In this document: piece by piece, positions 33,133-45,041 of the stretch
How the letters are laid out: every line of letters starts with the position of its first letter
Numbering within the stretch: the stretch's first letter is position 1
NCBI RefSeq assembly: GCF_030848805.1
Contig: NC_092360.1
Location: forward strand, 16,782,855-16,846,854
DNA: 64,000 bases
Origin: Temnothorax longispinosus
Lineage: Eukaryota > Arthropoda > Insecta > Hymenoptera > Formicidae
Direction: 5' to 3'
Notes under the pieces: model-generated
Seen by the model: only the letters and a program-made list of their open reading frames with translations
Told to the model about the DNA's origin: nothing
The model's database searches: none
Position numbers and translations under genes: made by a program

Positions 33133-35102
33133 GTGACGTGGCCCCTTGGGCCCGTCACATAAGCCTGTGGCTCGTGCGGAGCCCCGAACTCCATTCTCGC
33201 GATGGAGTGGACCAATTTATTTTGCGCGGGCATTGCTGGCCGTTTAGTGACGTTTTCAGGAGGAAGCGGCCGTACGGCCCTAGTTTCGGCAGACTGGCGC
33301 CACCCGACGGGGCGGAAACGCACCACCGAACAAGGCGCCGAGGACCGAAGGCGCGAGAGGGATCGCCACTGTGGGGCCGATAGCGAGCGAGCGCGGACGT
33401 CCGGCGAGGACTGATAGCGAGCGAGAGCGGAGGTCCGGCGAGGACCCAGGGCGGATTGTGAACGAGGGCGGCGGTCCTACAAGCCCTGTCGAGACCAAGG
33501 GACCGAGGATTGGCGAGACGTGAGCGGCCGGCAATCCCGACAAGGTAACAGGTGGCAGCGAGGGCGGACGGTCGCGTACCGAGTAATTTTGAGAGAGGCG
33601 CGTATGATCCGATGGTGATCTACGCGTCCTTGCCGTGAATCGCCCGTCGCTACCCGTAGAAACGCTGTGGGACTTCTTTTCTTCTCGACTCAACCGTCGT
33701 ATAAGTACGGGCGATCGGAGGAAAAATTACTTGTCGCGTATTACGGTAGCTCTTTTGCGCGTCCGATTATCGATAGGTTCGGCCAGGCCGGAGGCCCCAC
33801 AGTCATCCCGTTAACTTGCGTGTTAGATTCGGAGGTAATTATAGCGGCATACCGCGGCCCCCGCGTGTTAATTGTACGCCCGGCGACTTCCGCGGGAAGC
33901 GTCCAGATCACGTGCCGAGGACGTGAGACCCGCGTGGTGCTTAGATGTGCGGTGCTGTTTGGCGAACCGTACTTAGAGTTTTGCGTTTCTATTTTGCGGA
34001 TACTATTTCTATTTTGCGAATAATATTTCTACTTTGCGGATCATATTTCTATTTTGCGGCTATCCGATCTAACGTTTTGTGTTTTTATTTTGCGGATACT
34101 ATTTCTCTTTTGCGGATACTATTTCTATTTTGCGAATAATATTTTTACTTTGCGGATCATATTTCTATTTTACGGTTATCCTATCTAGAGTTTTGCGTTT
34201 CTATTTTGCGGATCATATTTCGAGTTTGCGCTTCTATTGGGGCGAGTCCTATTCCGTTTTTCGGATAACATTTCTATCGTTCGGATCCTATTTCGAGATA
34301 TGCGTTTCTCGATCGCGGAGAATAGTTAGCGTGATGCGTGCATTTGTGGAAGACCATTTTTAGAGTCTTCGCGGGTATCTTTCGCGAAACGTAATGAGAA
34401 TCTACGCGTTCGGTTAGTCATCTTGGGATCCGTTGCGTTGAGATCCGTCCGATTCGCGAGGAATGTTGCGGATGACCGTTGGAGCTCGTGTATTCTATCC
34501 GATATTGTGGGAATCTCTCCCGTCATGCTGTGTAAATACAATTTCTGATATCTATTTTCCGCAGATTCTTTTGCTTCCTCATAGAGGAAGCTTAAATATG
34601 TGATGGTGAAAAAAATTTTTTTTTGAGATTTTGATGGAAATAGGTTTAGAATGTTTTAAAATGTCGAAAAATCGTATTAGTAAAAAATGTCCGGAAGTAT
34701 GTATGTATGTATGTATGTATGTGTGTGTGTGTGTGTATGTACGGATTTTTTTTTATGTTTCGCCTAACCACTGTCAACGTCTCCTCGAGTTACCTGGTCA
34801 TTGAACTACGACCCTCTGCCGCTGATGGAGCAGCCGCCGCGAGCGGTCAGAGCAGCGTTATTCGGTTTGGAGCCTTACGAGGATAGAGAGAATCTTTAGC
34901 GTAGATTATCTAGAATCATTTGGATTCATTTCGCGCATTTCGAGTTATTTGGAGCAAAAGGTGGTGTGGCCTCCTCCACACCTAGCGCCCAACACATTTC
35001 GCGTTCGTACCCTGCTCTGACACCCGCTCCGTATCATTGTGACGCTGTACCTTTGTACCGTGGTGCCTAACCGCCATGCGGCAGTATAAAATAGCGTTGC
35101 AA
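33132..35102 (+). mobile_element. Long 5' LTR of an LTR retrotransposon (Ty3/gypsy-like)
   Basis: It starts TGTGACGTGGCCCC right at the end of transposase copy B and ends near TTGCA at 35102, just before the primer site. At ~1.97 kb the LTR is long, like those of the Osvaldo/Ulysses group. It includes GC-rich sequence, a degenerate ~20-bp minisatellite (33985-34230), a TATG/TGTG microsatellite (34697-34740) and a GCTTCCTC hairpin at 34567. No 3' LTR is seen in the window; the element is truncated in RT. Confidence 0.6.
33985..34230. repeat. Minisatellite in the LTR
   Basis: TTTCTATTTTGCGGATA and close variants recur about every 20 bases, with a larger ~120-bp duplication. The small ORFs (FADTISILRI-type) come from this repeat and are not genes. 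Confidence 0.85.
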
Positions 35103-35104
35103 AT

Positions 35105-35122
35105 TTGGCGCCCAACGTGGGG
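35105..35122 (+). promoter_or_regulatory. Primer binding site, tRNA-Lys type
   Basis: TGGCGCCCAACGTGGGGC, just after the LTR, matches the class of primer sites complementary to the 3' end of a tRNA-Lys. It sets the end of the LTR and the start of the internal region. Confidence 0.7.
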
Positions 35123-35723
35123 CCCGAAAATTTAAAAGTTGACGTTGGTTTGGCGAATCATTCTGGTTGCGAATTTTTGTGTTGATTTTTGTAATTTTGT
35201 GGATATTGATGAGTTCGGTATATGATGTCGGTAGATAGCGCATATGATTTTGGCCACAGAGTTTGATTCTCAATAGTGACTTCCCTGCATGCAAAGTAAA
35301 GAAAGACCTACCAGACTGTGAGACCGTTATGGTGAGAAAACATGTAAGTAGGCACTCGGCAATCAAACGTTGGTCCCCGGAATAAGGGAAGTTTATGGAA
35401 ATATGCGCGATCTACCTAATGCAATCCTGCCGATAGATTATCTGTTCTGTCGTTATTTGATTTGAGTTGTATTGATTGAATTTATCTTTATATTGTGAGG
35501 CTGGAAGCGAACCGCTCGCCATTATCGAATATTACCATGACCATGAAACTTTGGGTGGGCTGAGTGTATAACGAGTTCGTATTGCTGCCGACTTGTTATC
35601 GTGAAACCGCGCGGTGTTTACGTTTCGAGCCTTCGGTATTTGGGGGGAGGTTTCGGCGTTCACGTTGACCGTGGCGGACTAGAGACGCGAATAATATTTT
35701 GATTCCGTATACCGGGTGAGCTT

Positions 35724-36851
35724 ATGCGATGGCGACCGCTATCGACCCGGATTTCGGAGTTGTCCCTGGAGCAACTGCATGAGCAGTTGATAGAAAGAGG
35801 CCTGTCGACGGATGGAATTATACCGACTCTGCGAAATCGACTACAGCGTTATGAACGCACCCTTCGGGACGGACTTGCTGGGACATCCCCCCCCCCCAAG
35901 GAGCACCCGGAACACGCGCTAGAAGCCAATGGAGGTCAGGATTTTCGGGGAGATGCTCGGAAGGTTCTACCGGCACCCCAGCTTCCGTGGTTGGGGGCGC
36001 GACCACGAAACGAGGCTCCGCGACGAGCCGGAACCTCGGCCCCAGACGTGTATAACACAATGAGACGGTGGAATCTCAGCTTCTCGGGAGCCCGCGGAAC
36101 CAACGCGAAGGCATTTCTGATCCGGATTGAAGAGGGCCGGGCCCTCTTCTCGGTGGCGGACGACGACATCCTCAAATGTCTGCTGTTTTTCTTGTCAGGA
36201 ATCGCGTTACATTGGTTTCGGCAGAGGCGCACCCAGTGGCAGAGTTGGTCAGAGTTCGAGTCCGCGTGGAGGTCCCGTTTCGGGGATCCCGACTTTCAGT
36301 TCGCATTACGAGAGGAGATTATAAAGCGTACTCAGGGCGAACACGAGTCGGTTGCAGATTACCTCACCTGTATGACTACCCTGCTCGACCGTCTTAGTCC
36401 ACCGTGGTCAGTCGACGAGCAGCTCAATTATGCTCACCGGAACATGCTACCACGACTGCAATTGGCCCTCCATCGGGACGATTTCCGAACGTTCAATTCG
36501 CTGGAGCAACTCGCCACTCGATTCGAGAGGACGCACCTCGCCGTTAAACAGTATCGGGCCCCGCCGCTACCGGATAACTCCATGTTCCCGGAGTTGGCGT
36601 ACCACGCACCGAAAAAGGGCGCGAAGCCAGCCACTGCCGCGGTCGCGACTCCGGCCAAGGCCCCGAGGCCGAGCGAGACACCCTCCGGGGGAGAGAATGT
36701 CTCTCAGGTAGACTCTCCGACCGCTACGCATTCCGCGCGGGAAATCGTTCGCAGTCCACCGGAAAGTGCTGGAATTGCGCAAAAATTGGTCACCTCGCGC
36801 GCGAATGCACGGAACCACGCCGTGTGTACTGTTATCGCTGCGGGCGTGTAG
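35724..36851 (+). pseudogene. gag: LTR retrotransposon gag
   Basis: A 375-codon ORF with an N-terminal helical, SAP-like stretch (LSLEQLHEQLIERGLST), a basic/proline linker, then the capsid-like retrotransposon gag domain at about residues 110-290. That domain shows WNLSFSGARGTNAKAFLI, LFFLSGIALHWFRQ, WRSRFGDPDFQ, LREEIIKRTQGEHESVADYL, and DRLSPPWSVDEQLNYAHRN. Zinc knuckles (CWNCAKIGHLAREC and CYRCG, 36767-36845) continue in another frame, so a frameshift lies just before 36767. Gag would form the retrotransposon particle and bind RNA. No membrane or signal segment. It is in the same orientation as the LTR and primer site upstream. Confidence 0.85.
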
Positions 36852-37764
36852 GCGATACCGTGCGTACCCGTCCGATTTGTTCGGGAAACGCGACCGGGAG
36901 TACGTAAACCGGGCCCTTACGACTCCGCGAAAGCCCTCGGGGGCCCAAGTCGTCCCGAATCCACGGGAGGAGGGTTGTGCCTACGGCACCGTTCCCGCCA
37001 AAGGGAGTCCGTCTCTCGGTTACTTTCGCTTGCGGGTAGGAAAACACCCGTTAACCGCTTTAGTGGATACCGGATAGAATCGTACCCTTCTGGGCTGGGA
37101 GGGTATTTGTATTGTTCATCGGCTCGGCGTGCAAACAAAAATCGGACGTACCTTTCGAATACAAACGGCCAACGGAGAGATCGCAGAGGCTCATGAGGAA
37201 GTCGAGTTATCCCTCACTCTGAAAGGAAGGACGCAGACTATATCGGTCTGGCTATTGCCGAATTTGTCGGCCCCCGCTCTTGTCGGAGTAGATTTTTTGC
37301 GTGCCTTCGGGATTATTCTCGACTTCGCTTCCGGCCGGTGGAGCTTTGCGGACCAAACGTCCGTTACGTACGGTTTCGAGACAGAGGAGCGAGCCCTTAA
37401 AGATTATTGCGAGCTCGCACGCATGTCCCCTCAGAAAGAGACTCGATTACAGAACTTTCTGAGAACTCGTCTCCCCGCCGCCGTGGCGAGTCCAGGTATT
37501 ACCACCTTCACGGAGCACCATATTGACGTTGGAAGGCACCCACCGATAAAGCAACGATGCTATCTGGTATCGCCTAAAGTTCTAGAAGCTATGCGTGAGG
37601 AGGTTCGAGCCATGTTAGAAGCCAGAATTATTGAACCATCGCACAGTGCCTGGTCAACTCCCGTGGTAATGGTCAAGAAACCTAACGGAAAATATAGGTT
37701 TTGTTTGGACTTTCGTAAAGTCAATGCCGTTTCGAAGAAGGATGCCTACCTTTCACTTACTGCG
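36852..37764 (+). pseudogene. pol: LTR retrotransposon protease and start of reverse transcriptase
   Basis: Protease: ALVDTG is followed at once by a TAG stop (37075-37077) where a Ser or Ala codon would be expected (DTG-x-NRTLLG). It continues to LVGVDFLRAFGIILDF, the C-terminal flap region of a retropepsin. RT begins with TEHHIDVGRHPPIKQR, then MLEARIIEPSHSAWSTPVVM and VKKPNGKYRFCLDFRKVNAV. The reading stops at KKDAY (about 37750), before the YxDD box. From 37765 the sequence is a different, MITE-like repeat. The protease/RT frame differs from both gag and the zinc knuckles. Confidence 0.85.
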
Positions 37765-37957
37765 TTCAGATTCCCCACCCGGGTGCACCCAGTCACCCAA
37801 AAAGCGTTCAGATTCCTTTTAGGGTGCTCCTGCGGACGTTAGGTGGGACGTTCACATTGTCACTCTATCTACCCGAGAGGGTGGAAAAACCACACGGGTC
37901 CTTGAGCCGGGTGGAACGGGTGGGATGATGCATCAAAGGACTTCTTCCTGTAGTAAA
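37765..37957. mobile_element. MITE-like sequence with GTGCGTTCAGATTCC ends
   Basis: CTGCGTTCAGATTCCCCACC resembles the right end of the MITE at 45608-45711 read on the minus strand (GTGCGTTCAGATTCCCCACC), and GCGTTCAGATTCC recurs near 37806. The downstream part has no clear partner, so the boundaries are uncertain. Confidence 0.4.
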
Positions 37958-38328
37958 AGGTGCGTTCCAAAATGCATCGACAATCGACAATATGAAAATT
38001 TATATTTGAGGTTAGTACGCTACAGATATTTAATATTTTCAATACAGTATTTCAATATTTTTTGATACTTATAAAATATACAGATGACATTCATGCGCAA
38101 TGGACATCATCTAATTTATGTCGAAATAAGAATCCTCCATCCTTTGAATTGATTTGTCCTGTTATACGTACTAGTATTTAATTCTCTACTAGTTACACGG
38201 ATCAAGACATACTTGGTAAGATATTTATGTATTATCGTTTATTGTTATTTTATATATTATGTAATTTATTCTGAATCTGAGATACTTGTGTTACTATTTG
38301 TTGTAGCCGTTACCTGCTATTGTTAAAC

Positions 38329-40409
38329 ATGGATGAACGTCGGCGAGCTGTTGCTCTTACTGCGATTACTCTCAGTAATGATTTTCTCCGTTGCCATGTA
38401 ATTTTCGATACAGATAGTGAAACCAGTAATTCTGATTTAGATGAAAGAGATATGAAAAAAAAATTCAATTACGTGGACGGAAGCCTCCAAGGATAAAAAA
38501 TTACGTTGAAGTAACTATGCCAAGATTTAACACACAGCAGTTTAGAAGGCATTTTCGCATGACCCCAGCAACGTATGAAAATTTAGAAGCAAAGCTTAGT
38601 CCTATTCTCTCTTTGTCTGAAGGAAAAGCTGTAATTCCAGTGAGAAAGCAATTATTGGGGTCGTTGTGGTTATTGGCAACACCTGATTCATATCGGTAAG
38701 TTTCTAATAAACATTTGCTCTTGTATAAGCAAAAAATGTGTAATAATTTAGTTAATATGAATCTTTCATTTAAGTTCTGTTGGTGAAAGGTTCGACCTTG
38801 CCAAAAGTTCGTTAAACAAAAGTTTTATGAGAGTCGTTGAATGTTTGAATGATATATCAGGCCAAATCATTTTATGGCCAAGAGGCCAAGACCTTGATAG
38901 AGTGAAAGCCGATTTCAACCAAAATTCATTACTGCGAGGCATTATTGGTGCCATTGATGGTACACATATTCTTATAAAAGCTCCTAAGGTATGTAATTAT
39001 GTTATTGATGTCAATTGTAAAAATATGTGTGTTCGAGATTCCGTTAACGTTGCGCCGTCCGATCAGATGGCAGCATCGATCGGGTATCGACGCCCGATCA
39101 CCGCGACAGCTGGCGCACGCACGGGCGCGCTCATCGCCAACGTCTTCCTCGCAATATTCAGAGTTGTACAAATGGCCGCGCAGTGATCAGACGCACGACG
39201 TGTGCTCTGTGCATTTTTGATTGTGACTACACATTGAAGTGCCCACCGCAGTAATTACAGCTGCCGAGATACTGCATTAACATGTAAAGCGACCGCCCAT
39301 CCAGCTCTACTCGGATACATCAACACGACGACTCAGGCTCACATGTGCGCGAGTGCCGACCGCCACGTGTCTCATCGGCTCACGGGCTAATCATTACGAG
39401 GAGGGCAGTTAATATAACTGCCTCGCCCACTCACGAACGATATACAAAGACTTCTTATACAAAGACTTCTTATGTTTAGTGAACTCCGAAAGACTGCCCA
39501 CCACTCTCAGGTCAGACTGTATATATCTATTCTCGCATTAAGGACGGCTCAGACTGTGTTCTGAGTTACATTTTATATTACAGAATAATTAATTAACACC
39601 TTCCACGCGCGTCCTTCTCATCCCGCTTCCATCGCCGGGATTAATCAGCGATTTCGCGAACAATGTGATATTGTAGTAAGTACTTGGAAATAGGAGAAGA
39701 GAAAAAAAAGTATTATATGCATTTCTTTCTTTCATTCCAGATTGACTCCCAATACTATAGAACCTATAAGAAAACGTATGCCATAATTTTGCAATCAGTC
39801 TGTGATGCCCGTATGAAATTCACTGACTGTTTTGCAGGATTTGCAGGTTCAGTTGGAGATTTAAGAGTCTTCAGAAATTCAGATTTGTGGAGAGAAATTC
39901 AAATAGATAAACAATCCTTCTTTCCCAATGATGAATTTATTATTGGTGATAAGGCATACCCTGTCTTAACATGGTGTATTTCCCCATATATTGACCGTGG
40001 TCAACTTACAGCTGTAAGATATTTCGTTACTTATTCTTATATTTTTTTCTTGTAGAATTGATTTAAATTTGTACATTTTGTGATATCTTCTTTTCAGGCC
40101 CAGATAAAATTTAACACCGTTCTTTCATCAAAACGGTCAGTGATTGAACGTGCATTTGCACTACTAAAAGGTAGATTTCGTAGACTAAAGTTTCTTGATA
40201 TGAACGTAGATGAAATGATTCCCCATGTTATAATTGCTTGCACAGTATTGCATAATATATGTTTGGATGGCATTGATGAAAATGATGTAGAAGACTTTAT
40301 ACAGGAAGGTATGGAAATGGAGATTGAGGAGGCTTATGCTAGAAATATACCTAATGAAGAGGCAGAAGTAAAACGTCAATATTTGTGTGCACTTGTCGCT
40401 GAAGCTTAA
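38329..40409 (+). pseudogene. PIF/Harbinger transposase, four exons
   Basis: Exons 38329-38695, 38775-38988, 39741-40013 and 40098-40409 join with GT/AG sites and keep the frame. That gives about 389 residues, normal for the DDE_Tnp_4 family. Residues about 63-85 read MPRFNTQQFRRHFRMTPATY. Catalytic Asp 1 is in GAIDGTHI (exon 2), Asp 2 in VGDLRVFRNSDL (exon 3), Glu in SVIERAFALLKGRF (exon 4), followed by CTVLHNICL. One break: the A9 tract at 38455-38463 needs one more A to link MDERRRAVALTAITL to RGRKPPRIKNYVEVT. Intron 2 is enlarged by an insertion. Apart from that single base the gene looks intact, so it could be active if the base is a sequence error. Confidence 0.85.
39040..39665. other. 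GC-richer insertion in transposase intron 2, possible solo LTR
   Basis: Inside the 752-base intron, sequence from about GTTAACGTTGCGCC to CGATTTCGCGAACAA is GC-richer than the flanks. It carries a perfect hairpin (GGCAGTTA/TAACTGCC) just ahead of a promoter-like ATATACAAAGACTTC duplicated in tandem. LTR-like, but I could not prove ends or a target duplication. Confidence 0.35.
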
Positions 40410-40757
40410 TATTGACACACAATATCATCATTTTTGCTTCCTCATAAAGAAAGCTTCGTTTTCGTCAAAAAAATTTTTGTCTCAGCTTGTCTAATCAGAT
40501 TTATTGTTGGCATTAGTATGATTCATAGAATTCGCATACAGATTTTAACAAGAAATAGATGAGAAGGCATGGATAATTAAAGATATTATCTTAATTATCG
40601 AACTTACTTAGTAACACATGATAAAATACTTACTACTTAAAATAATCAATTATACTAGATAACTTAACTGTTTCATGTACAACTAGGAGAAAGATAAATA
40701 AAGTAATATATCTTTTCCTAACCGTAATTAAAAAAAATGACTTTTCACAAAATAAAA

Positions 40758-41130
40758 AGTGTGCAAGTAGAAACTTGCACATTGCTTCTTCATAGTTTTT
40801 AAGTGTGCAAGTAGAAACTTGCACATTACTTCCTAAAAATTTTTAAGTATCCTGCAAATTATAAATTTGCACATTGCTTAATCAACATTTTATTTCGCTC
40901 ATAAAGCTTCCTCTGTGAGGAAGCCAAATTAATAAATATCCACTAATAATGCATCAAAGAAGAAACAAGCTTCCTCATAGTAGCTTTATGAGCGAAATAA
41001 AATGTTAATTAACCAATGTGCAAATTTATAATTTGGATACTTAAAAATTTTGAAAAAGTAATGTGCAAGTTTCTACTTACACACTTAAAAACTATGAGGA
41101 AACAATGTGCAATTTTCTACTTGCACACTT
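40758..41130. repeat. Palindrome with nested GTGCAAGT/ACTTGCAC hairpins
   Basis: The left arm (40758-40925) and right arm (40970-41130) are inverted copies. Each arm carries short hairpins such as GTGCAAGTAGAAACTTGCAC (40757, 40803) and GCAAATTATAAATTTGC. The centre carries GCTTCCTCTGTGAGGAAGC. It lies between the two genes of Harbinger element 1. Confidence 0.8.
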
Positions 41131-41149
41131 TTTCTATATTTTTATGATG

Positions 41150-41335
41150 AAGAATTAGAATAAAATAATTAGTATCACATTCATTTATCTGGTGTATTTA
41201 AGAAAATCGCATTGTCTTTGTTAAAACAAAATTTTTTGTAAAGCTAATTGTTATATTTTAACAAAGAAAATGTGATTTTCTGATATGTACCAGATGAATG
41301 AATGTAATACAAATTATTTTATTCTAATTCTTAGA
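41150..41335. mobile_element. ~185-bp palindromic MITE
   Basis: GAATTAGAATAAAATAATT and its complement AATTATTTTATTCTAATTC are the ends. The arms continue through CACATTCATTTATCTGG and GTCTTTGTTAAAAC. A dispersed copy of one arm (GCAAAGAAAATGTGACATTC, CACCAGATGAATAAATG) is at 43555-43620, within an intron of the MADF gene. Confidence 0.75.
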
Positions 41336-42147
41336 ATAGAAATAGAAAGAGATAGGAACTAAGTTAAACCGAGATTAAAGTTAATCTACATTGGTTGAAG
41401 TTAATCTAACCAGCCTAAAACTCATCTAAAATGTACCATTTCGTAATGTAAAAGTTATAAATATATTGTAAGATAGATAGATATAATAATAAAAATAGTA
41501 AGATATATTGTAAAATTTAAGGATAAGGATAACATTGTAAAATTAAGGCTAATAGGAATAATTTATGGATAATAAAACATCTTTTAGTTATTTCTTATCT
41601 TTAGTTATTTATTGAATTAAAACTTTTTAGGATTACATTATTATGTACGAACAAAGAAATAAAAAAGTAAAATAAATTGTCGATTTTTAATTATAATTTT
41701 TAATCTTTCTATCATCTTTCTATCTTCTTGTCAATAATGAAAAAACTAAGGAGCACCATGACTTCACAATATTACCTTACGTATCACAAAAAATGGTTTC
41801 TGACTAGAAGAATGGAAGCATTTCAATTTAAGAATTGTAGTATGAAATATTTATCTTAAGAACATTGAATGTCAAGTAAGAGATAAACATATTAAAGAAT
41901 ACCTTACAAAATAAATATAATGTAATAACATATAAAATAATGTTATAAGAAATTACATAGTTGTATGTAATGAGAAAGACAAAATAACTTTTTAACACTT
42001 GCGCTTATAGAACTAAAAATTCGCATTAAATATTTTTAAGCTAAAGTAAACATTGAAAAGACTGTGTGTAATCTAATGTTACATATCATATAGCATAAGC
42101 TATCTTTGGCAAAAAAAATTAGTTTTAATCGCTATTCCAAAATATAA

Positions 42148-42311
42148 AGGGCCCATCCAGACAAACTTGCATAGCTACATAACCATATGTATAACAAAAA
42201 TTATCCACAATCACATCTATTTTAAAGACATACGTAAAATGCAAGTAGATAATTTTCTTTATGCAAATGGTTATACGTTATACATCTATACAAGTTTATC
42301 TGGATAGGGCA
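42148..42311. mobile_element. ~165-bp MITE
   Basis: Left end GGGCCCATCCAGACAAACTT; right end AAGTTTATCTGGATAGGGC. The arms continue through ATAACCATATGTATAAC and its complement. No ORF. Confidence 0.7.
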
Positions 42312-42534
42312 TTACATTAAATATATAAAATATGAATTAGTAAAGAAACAACATATTTTATGAACAGATATGTAATGAAAACACAGCCAAATATTGCATG
42401 AAACTACAGTATAAGGAAATCTATGTTCCAATAAAACATTTTGAAAGATAAATACTTTTGTGAAATTCTACATTATAAAGAAATCTGTTAACCAAAAAAA
42501 AAAGAAAAAAAAAGGAATAAACTGTTTCAACTTG

Positions 42535-43926
42535 TTACAGCTTTTCCAATAATTTTTCCATTTGTTCTTTATAAACTTGTATAGCTTTATCTTGTCTTTC
42601 CATCTTCTCTTTATGCCGCTGCATTCTAACTTGCTCCCGTTCCTTTGCTTCTGTTCTTTGTTGTTTACTCCATTTGTCCAATTCTTTCGCTATTTTACTT
42701 TTTTTCCGATTTGAATTTTCTTTTTCATCGCTGTCAGAACTAAATGGTGATACTGCTCTTTCCGAATGCGGACATACCCTCTTCTTTAATGTTGATGATA
42801 TTGAAATAGGTTTCACAATTGGTTTTTCACCCAAAACAGCCTCCATCTTTTCGTAAAATTTATATGTTTTCAGTTCTGCTCCACTCTGGTTATTGTGGTC
42901 TTTTACTTTAGTATACGATTTTCTAACGTCTTTGAATTTGTATTCGCATTGAATACGATTAAAGCTCCACAAGGGATTTTCTTCTTTCAAATCATCTGCA
43001 ATCATTTGCCACACCTTACGTACTATTTCTAATTTTAGTATTTTTGAAATCACTTTCGTGGTTCTTCCATTTGGAAATAAGTGATCTCACAGCATTGGCA
43101 TCTGTCCACTTAACAGGTGCAGAATCCGATGAAGAAAGAGACTGTGTATCATATGTATCTACAATGAAACGTTTATAAAGTGACAGTAAAAGAAAAACAC
43201 AATAAATAAATCAAGTTTCTGTTAATTCAATATATACCTAAATTATTGGATCTAATCAGTTCTTCTGTACTAGTTTCATCAGCATCAGATGAAACTGAAG
43301 GAACAATACCAGTATTACAACTTTCTACAAGAGAATGATTGTATTAATAGAAAAGAAGTTAATAAAAAGAAATCAACAGTCTATTTATTAAAAAATGTAC
43401 ATACCTGAATTGTTACTGACTGTACTAAGATTAAAGAACTGCCTTGTTTCTAATGTGTCAGGAATCATCATAAGAACATCAGCTGTAATAAATCATGCTT
43501 ATTAGTTTATAAACACACATGCACACAAAATTAGCATTATAAAAAAAATTGTTTTAGCAAAGAAAATGTGACATTCTGAAATACACCAGATGAATAAATG
43601 TGATACAAATTATTTTATTAATAACGTTATATATTGATATTACACAATAATAACTCAAAATTTCTTTATGTCTTTTTTCTATTTCTTTATGGCTCTCTTG
43701 TAATAGATAAAACTGGATATTAATATCTCTAGTAATATTTAAAAAATAATTGCAAAAAATAAAAAAAATTCCTGATCTCCTGTGGTACGTGTGAATTTAA
43801 GTCATAAATACTTACTGACTTTATCGCGAATAAATAACGATCCATCCAGTATAACAGGTTCATTATTGGTTTCTGATTTATATAGTTCATGCCTTTTGGC
43901 ATCTAAAGCAAAATTCGAACTTGACA
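42535..43926 (-). pseudogene. Harbinger MADF/Myb-like protein, four exons
   Basis: Minus-strand exons 43926-43806 (start MSSSNFALDAKRHELYKSE), 43481-43406, 43328-43240 and 43158-42535, all with GT/AG ends. The last exon has VKWTDANAVRSLISKWKNHE, then after a one-base shift near 43015 VWQMIADDLKEENPLWS and QCEYKFKDVRKSYTKVK. That is a MADF/Myb-like helix-turn-helix domain, followed by an acidic/basic linker and a charged coiled coil (KEREQVRMQRHKEKMERQD) to the stop. In Harbinger transposons such a protein binds the ends and carries the transposase to the nucleus; that role is inferred here. An acceptor and a 5' untranslated exon precede the ATG. Confidence 0.75.
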
Positions 43927-43939
43927 TCTTTAAGTGTGC

Positions 43940-44531
43940 GTTCTGAAATATATTAACAATTAATAATAATAATTTAAACTAGATCGCTTAAGTGAATCAC
44001 ACAAATGTTGAAATAGCGTTTTCCGCTAACAATAAGATAAACGCAAATATTACTAATTCGGATTCTAACAAATAAAGAATAAAAAGAGAAATTTAAGATC
44101 AAGAAATATTTAATTAAATATAAACTTATCCTAAATAACAGATCCAATAAGTGAGAAAAACTATGATCTCTATTATCAGACGAAATAATATATTGTGAAA
44201 AAGTAGTTTATTGAAAATATTTTTAAATTTTTATCACAACTAATTTCTCTTAAATGGATATCATATTTGAGATTTTCGTTATAAAAATATTTATAATAAC
44301 TGGATAATAAATAACTCCTTAATATGTATAGTAAAACATTATGTGCACTTTCCTATATAACTTTGTTTTCTTATTAATAATTATTATTTTAATACTTTTT
44401 ATGTACATTCATACAATAAGAAGTTCAGTTTGTCAATGATTGTTATATATTTGTGATACAACGTATAATTCTTTTTTAAATTTATGTTCTATTTTTTAAG
44501 TTATTTATAATTTAATTAAGTAAACAGTGTG
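43940..44531. other. AT-rich, no gene seen
   Basis: Short A/T runs only; no ORF or repeat of note. The right end of Harbinger element 1 should lie here or further right. Confidence 0.4.
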
Positions 44532-44628
44532 TTAAGGATATCTCTAAAGAGCAGTCTACAATGAGTCGCAAACACGCTTCGCGACTGGCGACGAGGTGTT
44601 TGCAACGCATTGTAGACCGTCCTTAAAT
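44532..44628. mobile_element. ~95-bp MITE flanked by TTAA
   Basis: AGTCTACAATGAGTCGCAAACAC pairs with GTGTTTGCAACGCATTGTAGACC on the other side. TTAAGGA/TCCTTAA mark the ends. The left arm carries an extra ~15 bases. Confidence 0.65.
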
Positions 44629-44649
44629 GTTTTAAACTCTTATACTAAG

Positions 44650-44891
44650 GGCCTGAGCAGAATGGCTGTCTTATAATTTTAAGACACTGTCTTATGTTTT
44701 AAATCTTTTTCTTTAGTAACGCATAATACTGTCTTGTGTCTCAAGTCTTAAACGTGTATACGAAACTGTCAACAACGTTTAAGACTTGAGAGTCTTGAGA
44801 ACACGAGACAGTATTGTGCGTTACGAAAGACAAAGAGTTAAAGCATAAAACATTGTCTTAAAATTATAAGTCAGCCATTCTGCTCAAGCCC
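44650..44891. mobile_element. ~242-bp palindromic MITE with TAA duplication
   Basis: The ends GGGCCTGAGCAGAATGGCTG and CAGCCATTCTGCTCAAGCCC are flanked on both sides by TAA, the PIF/Harbinger-type target. The arms run inward through AAAATTATAAG-type, CAGTATT and AAGTCTTAAACG sequence almost to the centre. Confidence 0.85.
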
Positions 44892-45041
44892 TAACATAGT
44901 TCAATATCGTCTTTACGTTCTTGCAATAAAGAAAAAAATATAGTATTACAAAATTAATTTTTGTTTAATACTGACAACAAATAAAAACAAACAGAACGAA
45001 TGTAGTCAAAGGATGTTGTTTTAAATACAATGTCACTTACT

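Larger units (their letters stand above)
37958..44000. mobile_element. PIF/Harbinger element 1 (right end not resolved)
   Basis: A two-gene PIF/Harbinger element: a plus-strand DDE transposase (38329-40409) and a minus-strand MADF/Myb-like gene (42535-43926), convergent, with long palindromes between. The left end is probably GGTGCGTTCCAAAATGC at 37958. I did not find its inverted partner, so the right end is a rough limit. Confidence 0.65.

Noticed and set aside
33945..34363. Tandem membrane-like small ORFs in the LTR
   Set aside because: Derived from a ~20-bp minisatellite; hydrophobicity is a by-product of TATTTTGCGG repeats.
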